From NCBI GenBank assembly GCA_027946365.1, contig JAPEUQ010000005.1, positions 1,178,001-1,242,000 on the forward strand: a stretch of 64,000 nt of DNA, read 5' to 3'. This document shows positions 21,552 through 34,009 of this stretch, one piece after another. The translations under genes and the position numbers were made by a program. The stretch's first letter is position 1. Each line of letters opens with the position of its first letter. The stretch comes from Kalmusia sp. IMI 367209. Its lineage: Eukaryota; Ascomycota; Dothideomycetes; Pleosporales; Didymosphaeriaceae. The notes under the pieces are model-generated. The model worked only from the letters and a program-made list of their open reading frames with translations, made no database searches and was not told where the DNA came from.

Positions 21552-22666
21552 GCGCGCAGTTCTACTAGAGAATGAAATAGTACGGCAGGTTGCGAAGGGA
21601 TGAGCGGGACAAATCACGGTGTAGACAATGAAAACAGGGTCTCAGGCCGAGTCGCGGGTCAACGAGGGTACTCGGAGCGAAGCATGCCCCAGGGATGGAA
21701 GCGTTTGTACTTGTATCACGCACATTGCATAACGTGGCGCAACTAGCTTGTAGACAGCGGAAGCAGAGCGTTTGGCGCCCGCATAGCACGAATGATTTTT
21801 CATGTCTATTGCGGCATTGGCACAGTATCTGACGCCTGGCGACTACCATATAACATGTGATTCTATGCTCATGAACCCTCGAAGGCCGTTTCGTGATCAC
21901 GTAGAATGAATTAGTAAATGAACAACATTGTCTTCCATTCTAGGGCAGCCTGACCTCTTTGTCTCAATTCGCTTCTGCGCTTAACAAATCGTTCTACTCG
22001 ACTGTGTTGATAACGTAGCACGAGACTAACTTCAAGAAGGCAAATAGCAAAATCGAGTCACTACGACAACCTGTCATCTTCGTCAGCCAAACACGCTCAC
22101 AAATCTCATCATACATCACCGATACGCCAACACGCCAAGACAATCAAGTAGCAGGATACAAATCCATATCTACCTACTCACTAACTCACGCACACTTGCA
22201 CGCACAACACCTTACTAATAACGTACACCCCAATCGATCCCATGTTTCCAAGCCTCCAACCAGGCAGGATTACACACCCACAACTCCCTCTGTCCATCCG
22301 ATTCCGGACAGATGATGCACCATCCCGCCCCCCGAAAACAGCTCCGTGGAGCCATGTCAAATAGAACGCCATACGGACAAAAGAAACATTGTTCCCAAAC
22401 ATGTTGAAGATAAAGTATGATCACCATACATATGTGAAGGAAGTAGATGGACCCAAGGAGATGGTGAGGTAGGAAAGGGTTTTTCCACAACTCGTACAAA
22501 GCTTCGCTCGAGAGAATATACACGGCGGGGGTGTGTAGCTTGGGTCGAATGTAATGTGACGTGTGTATGAGGAGGCATCTATGTGCTCTCTCTCTCTTTC
22601 AAAAAGTCCGCTAACGTTAGCTGTCGACTTCGTTTCTTCATTGTCATCTCAAAAGGGGGGTGCGTA
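21552..22666. other. Intergenic: YIF1 and cyclin 3' regions
   Basis: Two genes converge on this 1.1-kb stretch, so it should hold their 3' UTRs. Minus-strand ORFs around 22181-22578 are short and mutually overlapping. I recognise no gene or RNA. Confidence 0.6.
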
Positions 22667-24772
22667 TTATAGCACGCCCTCCCACATACCAGGACCATGA
22701 CGTTGAAAGGCCTGGGCAGCTTCGGTTCCGCAGCATGTTCGCTTCTTCCCGAAATCTTTCTGAAACGGCACGCGACATTCTGGCACGGTGAGCTTGGGGG
22801 ACTGCAGCCCTTTTGGCCCTGCGCTAGACGAAGGTGTTCGTTCTCCAGATAGGACAAAAGACTGTGCAACCGAGCGATCGGGCAGAACAGTTGTTTGGCC
22901 ACGGAGGAAAGATGTAGAACGGGAACTGTGAAGCAAGTGACGGACGTTCTGTTGCAAGTCCACCGATGACCGACCACGCTTCCTACTCGCCTTGGCGGGC
23001 GTCATGGTCATGTCAGCGGGACTGTCGACTTTGACTAACGTAGCATCCGAATCATCGATATGAAAGCTCTCCAGGTCTGGCGAGGACATTGGCTCACTAG
23101 GGGCGCATTCGTACTGTTCCTTGCACTTCGACAGTGCAGGATACGGCAGCCTCGCGCTGCGGCACGTCGCCAATCGGGCCAGTTTGGCCTGATTCGGCGC
23201 CCAGCCAGCAGACGAGACGGACGAGATCGACGACGCACGAGAAGAGCGGGAATTGTCCGTAACCATAGACTCTGGTGATGAAGCGGAAGAAGTAGTCGAA
23301 GGGGCTAGCGACGGGCGTCGGGTGGGGAAGTGATAAGCTTCCAAACCAGTCCTGATGCTTGGGTTGTATTGATCCACGCAGCTGCGCGCTAGGGAAGAGC
23401 TTTGCGCCTGTGCCATTGCAGAGCACATTGACGGGCGCCTTGGTCCAAAAGCCATAGCACTCGCTGCAGGAGTGTTTGAGACAATGGACTGAGGGGTCAA
23501 GGTGGGCGTAGGCAAAGGTCCCAAGCGAGGAAGATATGGCGTGGGTGGTATCAGGTCGGGCTTTGGCTCGAGGAACTTCGGTACCCTGTAGTGGGATGGA
23601 GTAGGCGTGCTCTCCTGCGAGCCATAGGCTTCCGACGAAGGAGAACGGATCGAGTACTGGCTTAGGTGCGATTGCACGCTGGGTCGTACAGGAGTGACAG
23701 GTGTTTTTGGAGACACGTCGACGATATCCAACTCGGGTGTCAAACACGGGATCACAGTCCTCCAGGTATTGGGCAAGCATCCACCAGGAGAGGGAGGCGG
23801 ATTCGACGGGGTGTGACGTAGGACAATCTCCTGCCACTTCTCCCAGACGGGATCAGTGATGTGAAGTTTCCAGTTCACGGCCGCGAGGAATGCCATCTCG
23901 TTGGTGTTGATCTCGCACACTTTCAGGCCGGAGATCTTACTCCAGGCTCGAGCAGAGTAATTGCGATCCTGCAAATACTTCGAGGCCAGAATGAGAGCAG
24001 CCAAGAACATGCGACGACCGCATTGAAGGGCTCGGATGGACGCGACATCCTCGGGTTGTTCCATCGTGAAATCATGCTTGGGCACATGACCCTTGATGAG
24101 AATCAGATAGTACAGGGCAACCTGAAGCGTCGAGTAGCTCGTCCGAGAACGACGCAGCGTCTCTTGAATGAAGGTGCGCAGAGGTAGAACACCACGACCG
24201 GAGGTAGTCTCACACCGGCTAGCAGGAACAGAAGTGGGCCAGATAACCTCTACCATCTGAGTTGCAGAGTCTTGAAGGAACATGTGAATCAGCGGGACGA
24301 ATCGGGGAATGGGAAAGCGAATATACTAACCAACAAGGCAGTCGACAAAGTTGACCTTGCGATCACATTGGCGTTGTAGCTGGGGAGGCTGTCGACTGAT
24401 GGTCGACGATGAACGTCGAGGATGCTGTCGCTGCTCCGCAGGAAGGCTGACCTCTGTTCGCAGGGGCGGGAGGACCCTTTCTGGCGCAATATCCCGGCAT
24501 GGCGCCTGGTACTGCGGGAAGGTGCTGACCCTGCTGATCGGCGCTAGAGAGGCTAAAGATCCCGATGTGATTGGTCGAGATCCTGAGCTCCATTCGTCTG
24601 CTACCCAGCTGGAAGTGGAGTGTGCAGACAACGATGTGGAGTTGGACGTCTGAGATGCAGCATCTGAGAAGACCGAAGAGGTAGAAGAAGAAGCGGAAGA
24701 GGAAAGAGATGGGGCATATGGATGACTTCTTGGGGAAGCAGTGCCAAGGTATGGAGGATAAGTGTCGTTCAT
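22667..24772 (-). CDS. PCL-family (Pho85-type) cyclin
   Basis: Two exons, 24772-24331 and 24270-22667 (60-nt intron), give 681 residues. The N-terminal 140 residues are Ser/Thr/Pro-rich. The cyclin box lies at about 165-290: LRTFIQETLRRSRTSYSTLQ, VALYYLILIKGHVPKHDF, ALQCGRRMFLAALILASKYL, SARAWSKISGLKVCEINTNE and FLAAVNWKLHITDPVWEKW. This order matches PCL-type cyclins that activate Pho85/PhoA-like kinases in ascomycetes. The C-terminal 350 residues are low-complexity, with many Ser/Thr-Pro sites and a basic cluster ASRKRGRSSVDL. The subtype (Pcl5, Clg1 or other) cannot be fixed from the sequence alone. The very long upstream gap suggests a long leader or extensive promoter. Confidence 0.88.
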
Positions 24773-27700
24773 GATGATGAAGGGAAGGGTTAAGCTACAC
24801 CTTGTAGGAAAGGTTGATGATAAAAAGGATTGAGTGGAGATGGATGCACACTATGTGTTTACGTCTCGAAGTGCTGACCTCGCGGTAGACCAGGAGTCGT
24901 GTGGCAAAGCGTGATCAGATGGTCGTGGGGTGACCGAGGGAGGAACCGGTAGACAAACCGTACGAATTTGATCCTTAGTGTTGGTCGTGTGATTTGGGGA
25001 GATTTCCGTTCAATCTCCTGTTTTTTTTGCAGTCTTTCGATATTGACGTCTTTGGTCGTGTTGTATAAACTGTCGTAGGATCGACGTGTAGCCGGCGAAC
25101 CGTACGTATGTGTAAAGTGACCAAATCAGATCTATCTCGGAGACGGCGATACAATCAAGCACTGTAGGAACGATTGACAGGCTTGCGGATGGTGCTTATT
25201 CGAACACAGCTTGGGGGAGCGGGTGGTCGGACGAACTCCAAGCGCTCACCAGAGGATACTCCAGTAACCGTCAGCCGCAGAATTCACTAGACAAGGCCTT
25301 GGGTAAGACGTATCCGCAGCGCGCTTCGAAAACAAGCTCTTGGATAGCTGTTGCTATCGCAAATGCTCGAGGGTCCGAAGAGGTGCGGAGGTCTAGCAGG
25401 CGAAACCTCCAATGGAAGAGGCCTTGTTGCTGGATGCGATCGTGAATTTCTGGGCGACAGTTACTGGAGTAGTATCGTTTACGGCGGGGTACATTGCGAC
25501 TATTTCGTTGGATGTAGGAAGTCTTCTTTGTGGTGACTAGCTCGGGGCGGAGTCACCAGCCGGAAGCAGCTTCGTGCGTCGTCGGAAACGAGTCTGGGGA
25601 AGTCGTGACGTTATTGCAGTAGTATTATCGGTGGTTGGCACATGTGAGGTTGCAAGACGAGTCGAAAGAGGTTGAGATGGTGGTGATGGTTGGTGGTGGT
25701 GGTGGTGGTGGTCGAGGGTGAAGTGGCGGTCGGCACTCGGCGCGGCTGGCGAGAGCGACGGAAGCGGAGGGGGGCGGCGGCAGAGGGTTGCAAGGAAATG
25801 CAGGTACGGCCAGAGGATATAAAAGGGCCTGTGGTAAATGACTGACTTTGTTTGAGGGATGAGTCTTCGCAGGCACCAGAGCTGTGGCGAGGTAACTGGC
25901 GCGGTTTGTCCGCTGCTGGCTGGAGACAAAGGCTAGGCAAACGGGGAGCGGAGAGTGGCGGGTGTTGTGAAGGTGAGACTCAGACGCGTGCAGTGTGTGA
26001 AGGCGCGCACACGCTCAGATGAGGCCCTGAGGCTCTTGCGGCGGTATGGAGAGGATCATCTTGATGCGAGTATGGGGGGGAAGGTGCTGGCTGGGGGCGA
26101 GGGTCTATATCGACACCAGCTGTCCAGCCCGAACGCAGCGCGCACGGACCCGGCGATGCGATGAATCATACGGTGGCCAAAAGCTGGGACTCAGAGCAAC
26201 CAGCCGAGTTTTTTCACCACGGGGCGGCGACCAGCAGCCACCCAAAGCGTTTGCTATTTGCCATCCGCCGCCTGCCCCCATCATCATCTATCTGCTGTCC
26301 GCCATCTGCTGTCCCGCTGTCTTGCGCGCCCGCGAAGGTGCACGTCGTCCGCGCCGCCTCCGCTATGGTCGAGGGGGGTGCGATGCTGGGTACATGCACG
26401 AGGTGTGCGGGCGGACCGTGTGAGCGCGATGGGCGCATCGGTAGGCTGCAGTCGCAAACCACTGCGACACTGCCTCTGGTCCGGGGCTCAGCCAGCACCC
26501 TCGCCGTGTGTCGCAGCCTCCTTGAATGACGGAGACCAGCCGGCCAGGCCCACCAAGGGCCGTCTTGTGCTGCTCTACACGGTCGACACACGCACACAAG
26601 CCTAGACGCTCCCTTTTTGCGACGGCGAGCTGCTACTCTCCTTTTCCCCAGCTTGCGTACGCACCGTGGCAGACAGGCCCGCCCCACTGCGTCGTCGTCG
26701 TCGTACATGCCCACCGCCCGTCTCTGCCCACGGCCAATGGCACAGGGGGCTTTTTTCGCCGTCATGCTGCTGTCTGACGGTTCGCATTGGCTGCGCGCGC
26801 GACCAGCGACCCCCAAAGCGGCTGATTTTGCTATCTTTGCGCAGAGACGCCCCCGATGCGGTGCATTTTGCAGCCGGGGCCCCCTCACGATGCTGTTGAC
26901 TGGTCCCAGTGGTCCCCCCCCTAGCCTGGACTGTCTGTAGCGGCTATTCAGCTCGGGCCTCCACAGGCCTCCACAGGCCAGCCATCGGTGATGAAGCCCT
27001 TCATCTGGATGTCCGGCTCAAGGCCAGCTTGCAAATGCGTCGTCGCCAGGTACCGGCCGTGGACGCAGCAGCCTAGGTGTGGTGGTGGTGCTGCGAACAG
27101 CAGACATGGGCACGCAGCAAGCTCGGAGTCGCGGCAACGGCCATTGCCGTCTTGCTCAGCCTGTTGGGGCAGTGGCTTGCTTGGGCAACGGGATCATGAT
27201 GACACGCAGGCCTTGGCCAGCGTTGCCGAACCCACCCCCCTCCCCTCGTTGCGTCAAAATGGACACGAGTGACAACAGAACAGAGAGCCCGACGCGAGGC
27301 GCGCAACAGTTGCTCGCATCACCGAGAAATCCCCCCCAAGCGACAGGCGCGGGTAGCTCCTTTCGCGCTCCACAGGCCCGCACAGCGAGGGCCACGAGGT
27401 CACGCATGACTGGCCGGCGACCGTCATCGGGCTGCCATGGTTCGCGATTCGCAGTCCGATCTGTTCCGAGCACACAAAGCACCATGGAAACTCGCGGCTT
27501 GCGCTGAGTCACCAGCTTTTGAAAGCCGGTCCGTCGATCCAGGCAGCTCCAGCCGGCCAAGCGTTTCTGGGTAGGCAGAACACCACCGAACGCTCAACAC
27601 CGCAGCGCCACGAGCAACAGAAAATCTGGTTTCGTCGCCGGCGTGACCAAGCAGCAGGCTATCCTCGGCCCTTGGCCATACCGAGGTCTGCTGACACCGT

Positions 27701-28095
27701 GTAAGTCTCTGGCCACGTCGGAGGCGCGTGCGCGGTAAGACTTAAGATGAGACAGTCATTCAGTCATCGACGGCGCATGTCGTTGCTGCCTACGTGGTTG
27801 GTAAATACGACGTGTCAACACCGCGTAAGGGTGGCAAGGAAAACTATCAATTTGCCTGAGGCATGAATCCCTGGGTTTGTGCCTGTCCGCCTCCGAAGAG
27901 TTGTACATGTAGCTGCACGACACTCAGAATGCCCTATCACTTCTTAGACGTGCAGGACGAATGCATCACGCACCTCGTTCAGCCGTGAACACGTAGCATG
28001 ATTCAAATCCCACGATAGAAGAAAAACGGAATCGGAACAAGCAAATCTCCCTTTGGAGCGTTTCGCCTCCAACCATCGTCCCTAGATAGGACCTC
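24773..28095. other. 3.3-kb gene-free GC-rich region upstream of the cyclin
   Basis: This is the largest gap in the window. It lies between the 5' end of the cyclin and the 3' end of the pathogen-related gene, both on minus. It is GC-rich from about 25.5 to 27.7 kb, with many overlapping ORFs on both strands and no domain. It contains a (GGT)7 microsatellite and a tandem 'cctccacagg' duplicate near 26960. A loosely repeated block (26208-26268 and 26750-26850) shares TTTTTTC, CGACCAGC, CAAAGCG and TTTGCTAT. It may contain a long leader or a noncoding RNA, but nothing in the sequence proves it. Confidence 0.55.
25692..25712. repeat. (GGT)7 microsatellite
   Basis: Seven perfect GGT units lie upstream of the cyclin gene. 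On the minus strand one frame reads poly-His, which accounts for a His run in a spurious ORF. Confidence 0.9.
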
Positions 28096-29517
28096 TCAAG
28101 AAAGATAGGGGTCCGTGCCGGCACCTTCCTGTTCGCCCGACTTGAGCATCTCAATCGTAGACTCGCTCAGTGGAGCCTTCGGGTGCTCAATCTTGCTCCA
28201 CTCGCTACCATCGCCAGAAGACGGAGAAGAACCCACCGCGGGGTTGGAATCGTAGGGAGCTGTCGCCTCCTTGCCATCATGCCCAGCAAAAGGACAACCG
28301 ACAGCATGAAATAGCTTCCGCGCATCTGGAGCGGCCTTTTGATCAAGAGGCCTCGTCTGAGCTCCCTCTGCCGGCCACACTGCCTGGTCAATCTCGACTT
28401 TGGTCTCACTGTCCAGCGCATCGCCTGGCGATAGGCTCTTGTCTACGGCTTCCTTTTTGACAACACCGTCGGGGGCGATCTGTCGAAACATGTCCATGGG
28501 GTCGAACCACGTTCGCACCCCCTGGAGCTGTAGCTTGTCGTTCACTGTGGCCACCGTGACACCCTGGATATCGATCGCGCCTCCGTGCGCTTTCGCCGAT
28601 ACCTTCTCGCCTTTGCTGTACAGATGTCAGCATACGATTCTTATATGCCGGACTAGTAAAGGACTTTGCCATCGAGAAAGCATTCTTCTGTCCGCGGTGT
28701 AACTCACTTGTTAAAGCCTACATAGTCGTTCTTCATCACACCCCAGTGACGCCACCTAAAGGAGACCGTCGGTGGTCCGCTATAAACCTCAAGCACTTCC
28801 CAAGCGAAAGTAGGCATCATTCTCTTGAAGGTCTTGTGGCTACTAGCGAAGTCGGAGTATTCGGGTGAGTAGTATTCGTTCGGTGCAATGATGGCGTTGT
28901 ATGTACCCTGTTTCAGCATATAATACGCATCCTGGGGCTCCGATCCGTTGATAGCGAAGCTGTACTTCTCATGGTCGATCGTACGCCAGTCTGATAGCGT
29001 CGGCTTGAAGGAGGCCTCGACTTCCCAGTTCTTCACCAGGTTCTCAACGAGCTGTGGGAGAGAAAGCGCTTCGTGCTTCATGCTTTTGGCTAGACTTATA
29101 TGTCAGTAGCAGATCGCTGAGACAATACCCTGTCGCGGTCCAGGTTTCCCAACAACAAATCTTCCTCAAGGTACCTATGCAAACGCGACTGTGAAGACTG
29201 GTATTGTAACTCGAGTTCCGAGGCTGGCCTTGTCATATCTGCTCCTTTTTGAGGCGCGAGATCTTGGAAATGCGTCCTCAAAGGCATTATCAAAACCTCA
29301 TACGGCCTGAAATCGCATGACTGCCCGGAGAGCAGCTCGTTGCACGATATGATGTCAAGTGAAAAAGACACTTACTCTCAGCGAATACCTCTCTTGTCTT
29401 CGAATAATCTGGAGCTCGTCCATAACGCCAATCTACATCATCGTCTTTGAGGACCGCGTCCGGGTCAGTGACATAATCGGGGAGCGCAGGAGGTGCCTGG
29501 GTTTGTGCGGCGGCCAT
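28096..29517 (-). CDS. Pathogen-related-type protein (SnoaL-like fold)
   Basis: Three exons (29517-29376, 29089-28708, 28615-28096), with introns of 286 and 92 nt, give 347 residues. It starts with ALPDYVTDPDAVLKDDDVDW and contains LPQLVENLVKNWEVEASFK, DHEKYSFAINGSEP, FAWEVLEVYSGPPTVSFRWR HWG, KVSAKAHGGAIDIQGVTVA and GVRTWFDPMDMFRQI. This pattern matches the plant barley-type 'pathogen-related protein' and its fungal homologues, which have a SnoaL/NTF2-like core. The C-terminal 100 residues are a hydrophilic extension. No signal peptide is seen, so it is probably cytosolic. The biochemical function of the family is unknown. Intron 1 is long for this genome, but the frame closes cleanly across it. 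Confidence 0.8.
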
Positions 29518-31489
29518 TTTGGTCAACGCTCAAGACTCCCGCGGAGTGGAAGGCTGAGGTAGACGGCAAAGAGGGGTGAGCTATATTTATGTTTAAGATC
29601 GTATATTAGATCTGATCCGATAGGCGAATGAGTGGGGGTTGCAAAAGGAAGCTGCGACTGGGTAGCACAAGCCACAAGCTGCAGGTGGGTGACACAAGAT
29701 GCGGAGAAGAAACTCAAAGATAAGAATGAACGCGAGGCTGAACGCAAACGCGACTGGCCTTCTCTTAAGAGAGAGAAAGAGAGAAAGATAAGAGAGGAAC
29801 AGAGAGCGCGAGGGAAAGAGAGAAAGTTCAAGCTAGGAGGTCTGGAAGCTGATGTTGAAACAGTGACAAGAACTTACGCTGGCCTTGCAGGAGACGATTT
29901 GATGCTACGCCTAGACTTATCCCCAGTTAGTCTGACCCAGATGAGCCCAAAGGGGTCATTGATGTATATGTGGAGCAACCCATGTGTTATTAGGTGCCAT
30001 TGTTCACAAATTCTCAAAGAAGTACACTCCTACAGCGATATCGTCCTCGTGAATGTCTCCCCCCAATCCTAATTTTAGGAATACGTCTTTTGTCGTACAT
30101 CATCGTGCCACTAGCAGTTTCTATATCCGTGAGCGTTGCGCGCGAACGTACAAAATGTGGAGTCGGACAGATCGTGCCGGCGCGGAGCTGTTGCCGAGAG
30201 GAACCAGAGAACGCAGGGCGGATTAGCTTACGCCTCCAACACGGCCGAGAACTTTAAGTGGCCGCTGAAACATGGATTCTAATGGTTCCATTGATATCAC
30301 TAGGATGAAGCCAGCTTTTTTATGGATGGTGAACTTGTGATGGATGTGTCTCCGGGGAATCTTAGAGTGACGCGATTTCTAAGCTTGCCAAACGGTGATG
30401 GAGGAGAACAGCGAAAACCGGTGGTATCATCTCAGGTAGTGCGCTGGGAATAGCTGAGTGGAATCTTGTTAATGACTTACCGAAGGTTAGAGCCACATCC
30501 TCCGTATGGAGTCTATGTGAGATGTAAGGATATCCACTTCGTGATACGACGATGACGGTACGGAGAGTCAAATCCTAGTAGCACACCTCGATTCAAACCA
30601 ATGCAACTCAACGGCCCCACAAACATTCCAGTAGAGCTCCGCATCTTCTCTTGCAACGACTCCTGGCATTCCAAGATGCGGCCAACCCCGGATTCCGATG
30701 TGGTGCTGCTGGCTTGGCCTGACAGAGGTGTGTGATAGCTCCTTGCCTCCCAATCCTTGGGTAAGCTTCCAACAGGCCGGTATTGAATTGCTAATACATT
30801 AGGCAATGCTCGAAATATGGTATGATATATCTGACTAAAGCCATTGGCCCATGTTCAGGGTAGGGTCCTCCACTTTTTTGCCAGATCTCGACGCCGAGTC
30901 TCTCTTATCGGTAGCAGTCTAAAGCATGCAACCTAGGTTCTGCTTTGGCTTGGAACCGTACTAGCAGTCGGCACAGACGTATCTCGAGCCGGGCCACTAG
31001 CATGGCTCTTTGCACAGATCATGTGCATAGTGGGCCTTTGCTCCACGTTTAGATAGGTCAAGTACCGTTTGAATATTGCGCCGATGGAAATTATCGACAC
31101 GTATACGATTTTCTATGATTGCTACTATGGTGGCTGCCGGTGCTGGACTTGACCTATAAGCGGCGAACATCTCAGAGCGGGTGAGAGAGGAGAAAAAAGT
31201 CTATTTGGCGGGGAACGCATAGAGACTGGCGTCCCGAATCTTGAGTAGGGTAGTGTAAGTATTGTGAGATCTAGCTACTGAGCGTGGGCGACAAGCGACG
31301 CGGACGTGTGGTCAGGAACGCGATCTGTGCTATCCTAGGTGCGATCCTTCACGTGCAATCGAGACCCGCCAAGCAATTTATGGGATGACGTAGCTGTTTA
31401 TTATTTCTCAACGTTCAGCCTCAAGCATCCAAAAGAGCGTTACTTAACACCACAAACGACTTAGACAAAAAGAACGATCTCCTTTCAAG
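29518..31489. other. Intergenic, about 2 kb, no supported gene
   Basis: The stretch lies between two divergent genes. A GA-rich tract at 29700-29830 creates a Lys/Glu/Arg-rich ORF on + and a Leu/Ser-rich one on -, both probably artefacts. A minus-strand pair of short ORFs (30806-30513 and 30571-30362) might be remnants of a gene, but I recognise no family and could not join them convincingly. Confidence 0.5.
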
Positions 31490-32672
31490 ATGGGAAGGCG
31501 ACAACGACTCATCAGCAAGTCCATCTTGGGCGCAATATTCAGCCCCAAGAAAGCATATGGCACTGATGAACGGCCGGGACTTCTTGCGCGCATCCTTGCC
31601 TTCTTTGCCATCTTCAACCTCACACTGGCACGGTATCGAGCAGCACTTTTCAAAAAGCTAAGGAACGAAATCTGGCAAATCGAAGAGGAGGAATACAAAG
31701 AATCGTTCCGGTCGCCAAGCAAAAACAAGCGGACTGATCTTGTTGCAGTTGGGGACCTAGGCTATTCAGGCTCCGTGCGCATACACCTTGTACCCTTCAA
31801 TAGCTCGATTGACTAATTGATAGACCTTCTTCACGACGCCGAACTCGAAGTTTCTCCTCAAGTCACTTCCTCGCCATTTTGAGCAATCATTTTTCCGCAA
31901 CCGCCTCCTCGATCCCTATGTCGAACACATGGAGCTCAACCCAGGCTCTCTCCTTGTCCGTATAACCGATCTCCTATACTCGCCCACACCTACAATCGGG
32001 GCTGCTTTAGGTACTGCATCGGGACACCACATCATCATGGAAAATATTTTATACGGCAAATCCAGCTGTGCCAAGGGTGATCAAGAACGGTGGGAGACGT
32101 ATGATCTGAAACCGAACGATTATTTCTTCCCCGAACGCGACGTTGCTGGCGGTAGACTCGCGCCTGAAAGTGTAAAAGAGCGTTTGATCGACGAGTTTCC
32201 GGACAAGGTTCGACTGACTATTGATGAGAAAGAGAATCTTGTTGCCCAGATATCCAGGGATACGAAGATTCTACAGGAATCGAATGCTGTCGATTACAGC
32301 TTATTTCTTGTTCGCTATCCTGCTTCTCTTGCTTCGTTTGAGAATGGCAAGATTCCTACACCACCTGGAAAAGCCTCACCATGGCGCACGGGGCTTGTCT
32401 CGCGGGACCATGAATGGGTGTACCGGGCCATACTCCTGGACTTTTTCTGGGCCAAAGATGCAGTGCAGGCAAAAGCAATGACAGGGCTGGTCAATACTTT
32501 CAACTTTTTGAAATGGGGCAAGGATCACGGACCCATGAGCATTACAACGTCCAGTGAAGAATATCGCACGAGGTTTTTACGGATGGTCGATGACATGATC
32601 GAGATACCTGACAGCAGTGGACAGCCGTCGGGACAACTGCGGAGTCCGCCGCCCGAGCTTATCGATGTCTAA
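31490..32672 (+). CDS. Divergent phosphatidylinositol-phosphate-kinase-like protein
   Basis: Two exons, 31490-31774 and 31824-32672 (49-nt intron, GTGCGC donor, GACTAAT branch), give 377 residues. The order follows the PIP kinase core: KLRNEIWQIEEEEYKESF (FRxxxGI..EEY), VAVGDLGYSGSTFFTTPNSK as the glycine-loop region, KFLLKSLPRHFEQSF (IKTL...E), HMELNPGSLLVRITDLLYS, ENILYG, YDLKPNDYFFPERDVAGG in place of DLKGS, VDYSLFLVRYP (the DYSLL block) and ILLDFFWAKDA in place of the MIDN region. It is far shorter than Mss4/Its3 and lacks their N-terminal extension. The Lys of DLK and the Asp of DYS remain, but Gly-Ser of DLKGS is Pro-Asn. It may be a diverged kinase or a pseudokinase; substrate and location are unknown. 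Confidence 0.75.
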
Positions 32673-34009
32673 GCCACTCGTGTTCAACACTTTCGACTGT
32701 CTGTCAGGAAACGAGCGAGGAGTTGCGTGTGGATAGCTGGATACCCCTAGTATTTTCTGTCTTAATTCTAAATTTTCATAAAAGCCTATCTTCTCATACC
32801 AGAAGCAGATCCTTTTCAATTTCATCAGTTCGATTTCATTAAAATGGTAATCTAACACTATTGTGTAGACTATACGGGGGCCACTGGTGTTTGAATCTAC
32901 TCAAAGTTGTCACCGTAGAAGCGGACGTGTATTGAGAGGTGAATCTTTGAGCTAGCCACTTGCGTGGACTCAGGCCTCGCTATCATCCAACTACCCCGGG
33001 GGTTGCCATAGTCTGGACTTTGGCAGAAGATGGCAGAAGTCTAGCTAATGAGCCGGAGGAGCATGCCGTCATCGGGCGTTTTTGTCATGGTCATGTGCGG
33101 CTTTGGCGAAGCAACATGAAGCTGGAGTGGGGAACACGATCCGGCCCGGTAGTGTACCAGCCGAGCCCAAGGCGGGCGTGTGTGGCGGTCAGCTGGGGCA
33201 GGGTCCAACATGCCGATTCGAGACTGATGGTGGTGAGGACCTGGGTCGTTGGTTGTTGCACGGCGGCCATGGAAAATGTAGATGAGCACGAGGACACTCT
33301 GTAGTATGACTCGAGCTTGTCATGTTCACATCATCGGCAACAGCTGCAAGGACGCGAAGTCGCTTCGAAACGGGAGCGAGGGGAACCCCGCGGAAAGAAA
33401 TGCTTTTTCTACAAGGCCTACGTGTCAAACAGAATTGCCGGAGGATCCAGGCGGCATTCTTCTGAGGCTCTTTGTGAGAGGGCCGTGCCGCAGAGCGGTG
33501 AGCAGAGGCCTAGCCCTTTTGTGCCCAGCCACCCCCGGCTCAGGCCAATGTGCTTCGTGGCCGTAAGGCATTTTGGCGGTGCGAAGGGGGTTTCACGAAT
33601 GGCATTGCCGTCATGACGTCAAAACGCACCGTCGCCCGCGCCTGACATCGCGCAGACGCAGCGCAACCGCCACAGCATCGCCGCTTCCTTAAATCGCACT
33701 GTGCGCTATCCCTCGCGCCCGTCAAAAGTCATCTGCCCGCGGTCGTCGAGGCTTCCACTGTGCAAGTCTCCTCGTTATTTATCGTCTCTGCCCATAATCA
33801 CACACGCACATTACACATACACACACCTCTGCGCCGTCACCATCTACATCGCCACCCTTCCCCGTCGACCATCTTTGCGCTAGCCCTCCTTCGGCCACTC
33901 GCAGCCCGTGAAGCGCCATCACCCAATCAGGGCGACCCTTCTACGTCAGTCAACAGCCCACCACCGTTGCGCAACCAGTTTTTCGAAGCCTGTTGGCGCG
34001 GCGCGCAGC
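32673..34009. other. Intergenic: PIPK-like 3' UTR and promoter of the RS-rich gene
   Basis: A 1.3-kb stretch between tandem plus-strand genes. It holds several overlapping short ORFs on both strands with no family character. A CA-rich pyrimidine tract at 33780-33870 probably marks the 5' UTR or core promoter of the next gene. The frame of that gene stays open leftwards to 33908, but without an earlier ATG. Confidence 0.6.

Noticed and set aside
26214..26888. A 224-codon minus-strand ORF in the gap upstream of the cyclin
   Set aside because: It is Arg/Cys/Ala-rich and follows GC content, several frames are open in the same place, and there is no motif.
29096..29371. A 91-codon ORF inside the 286-nt first intron of the pathogen-related gene
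   Set aside because: It begins at GTG, not ATG, has no motif, and excising the intron joins conserved sequence cleanly.
29632..30072. A Lys/Glu/Arg-rich ORF of 146 codons
   Set aside because: It arises from a GA-rich tract. The antisense frame is equally open and there is no family resemblance.
30362..30806. Two short minus-strand ORFs that might form a split gene
   Set aside because: A GTAAGT donor is present, but no frame-consistent join gave a recognisable protein, so no gene is claimed.
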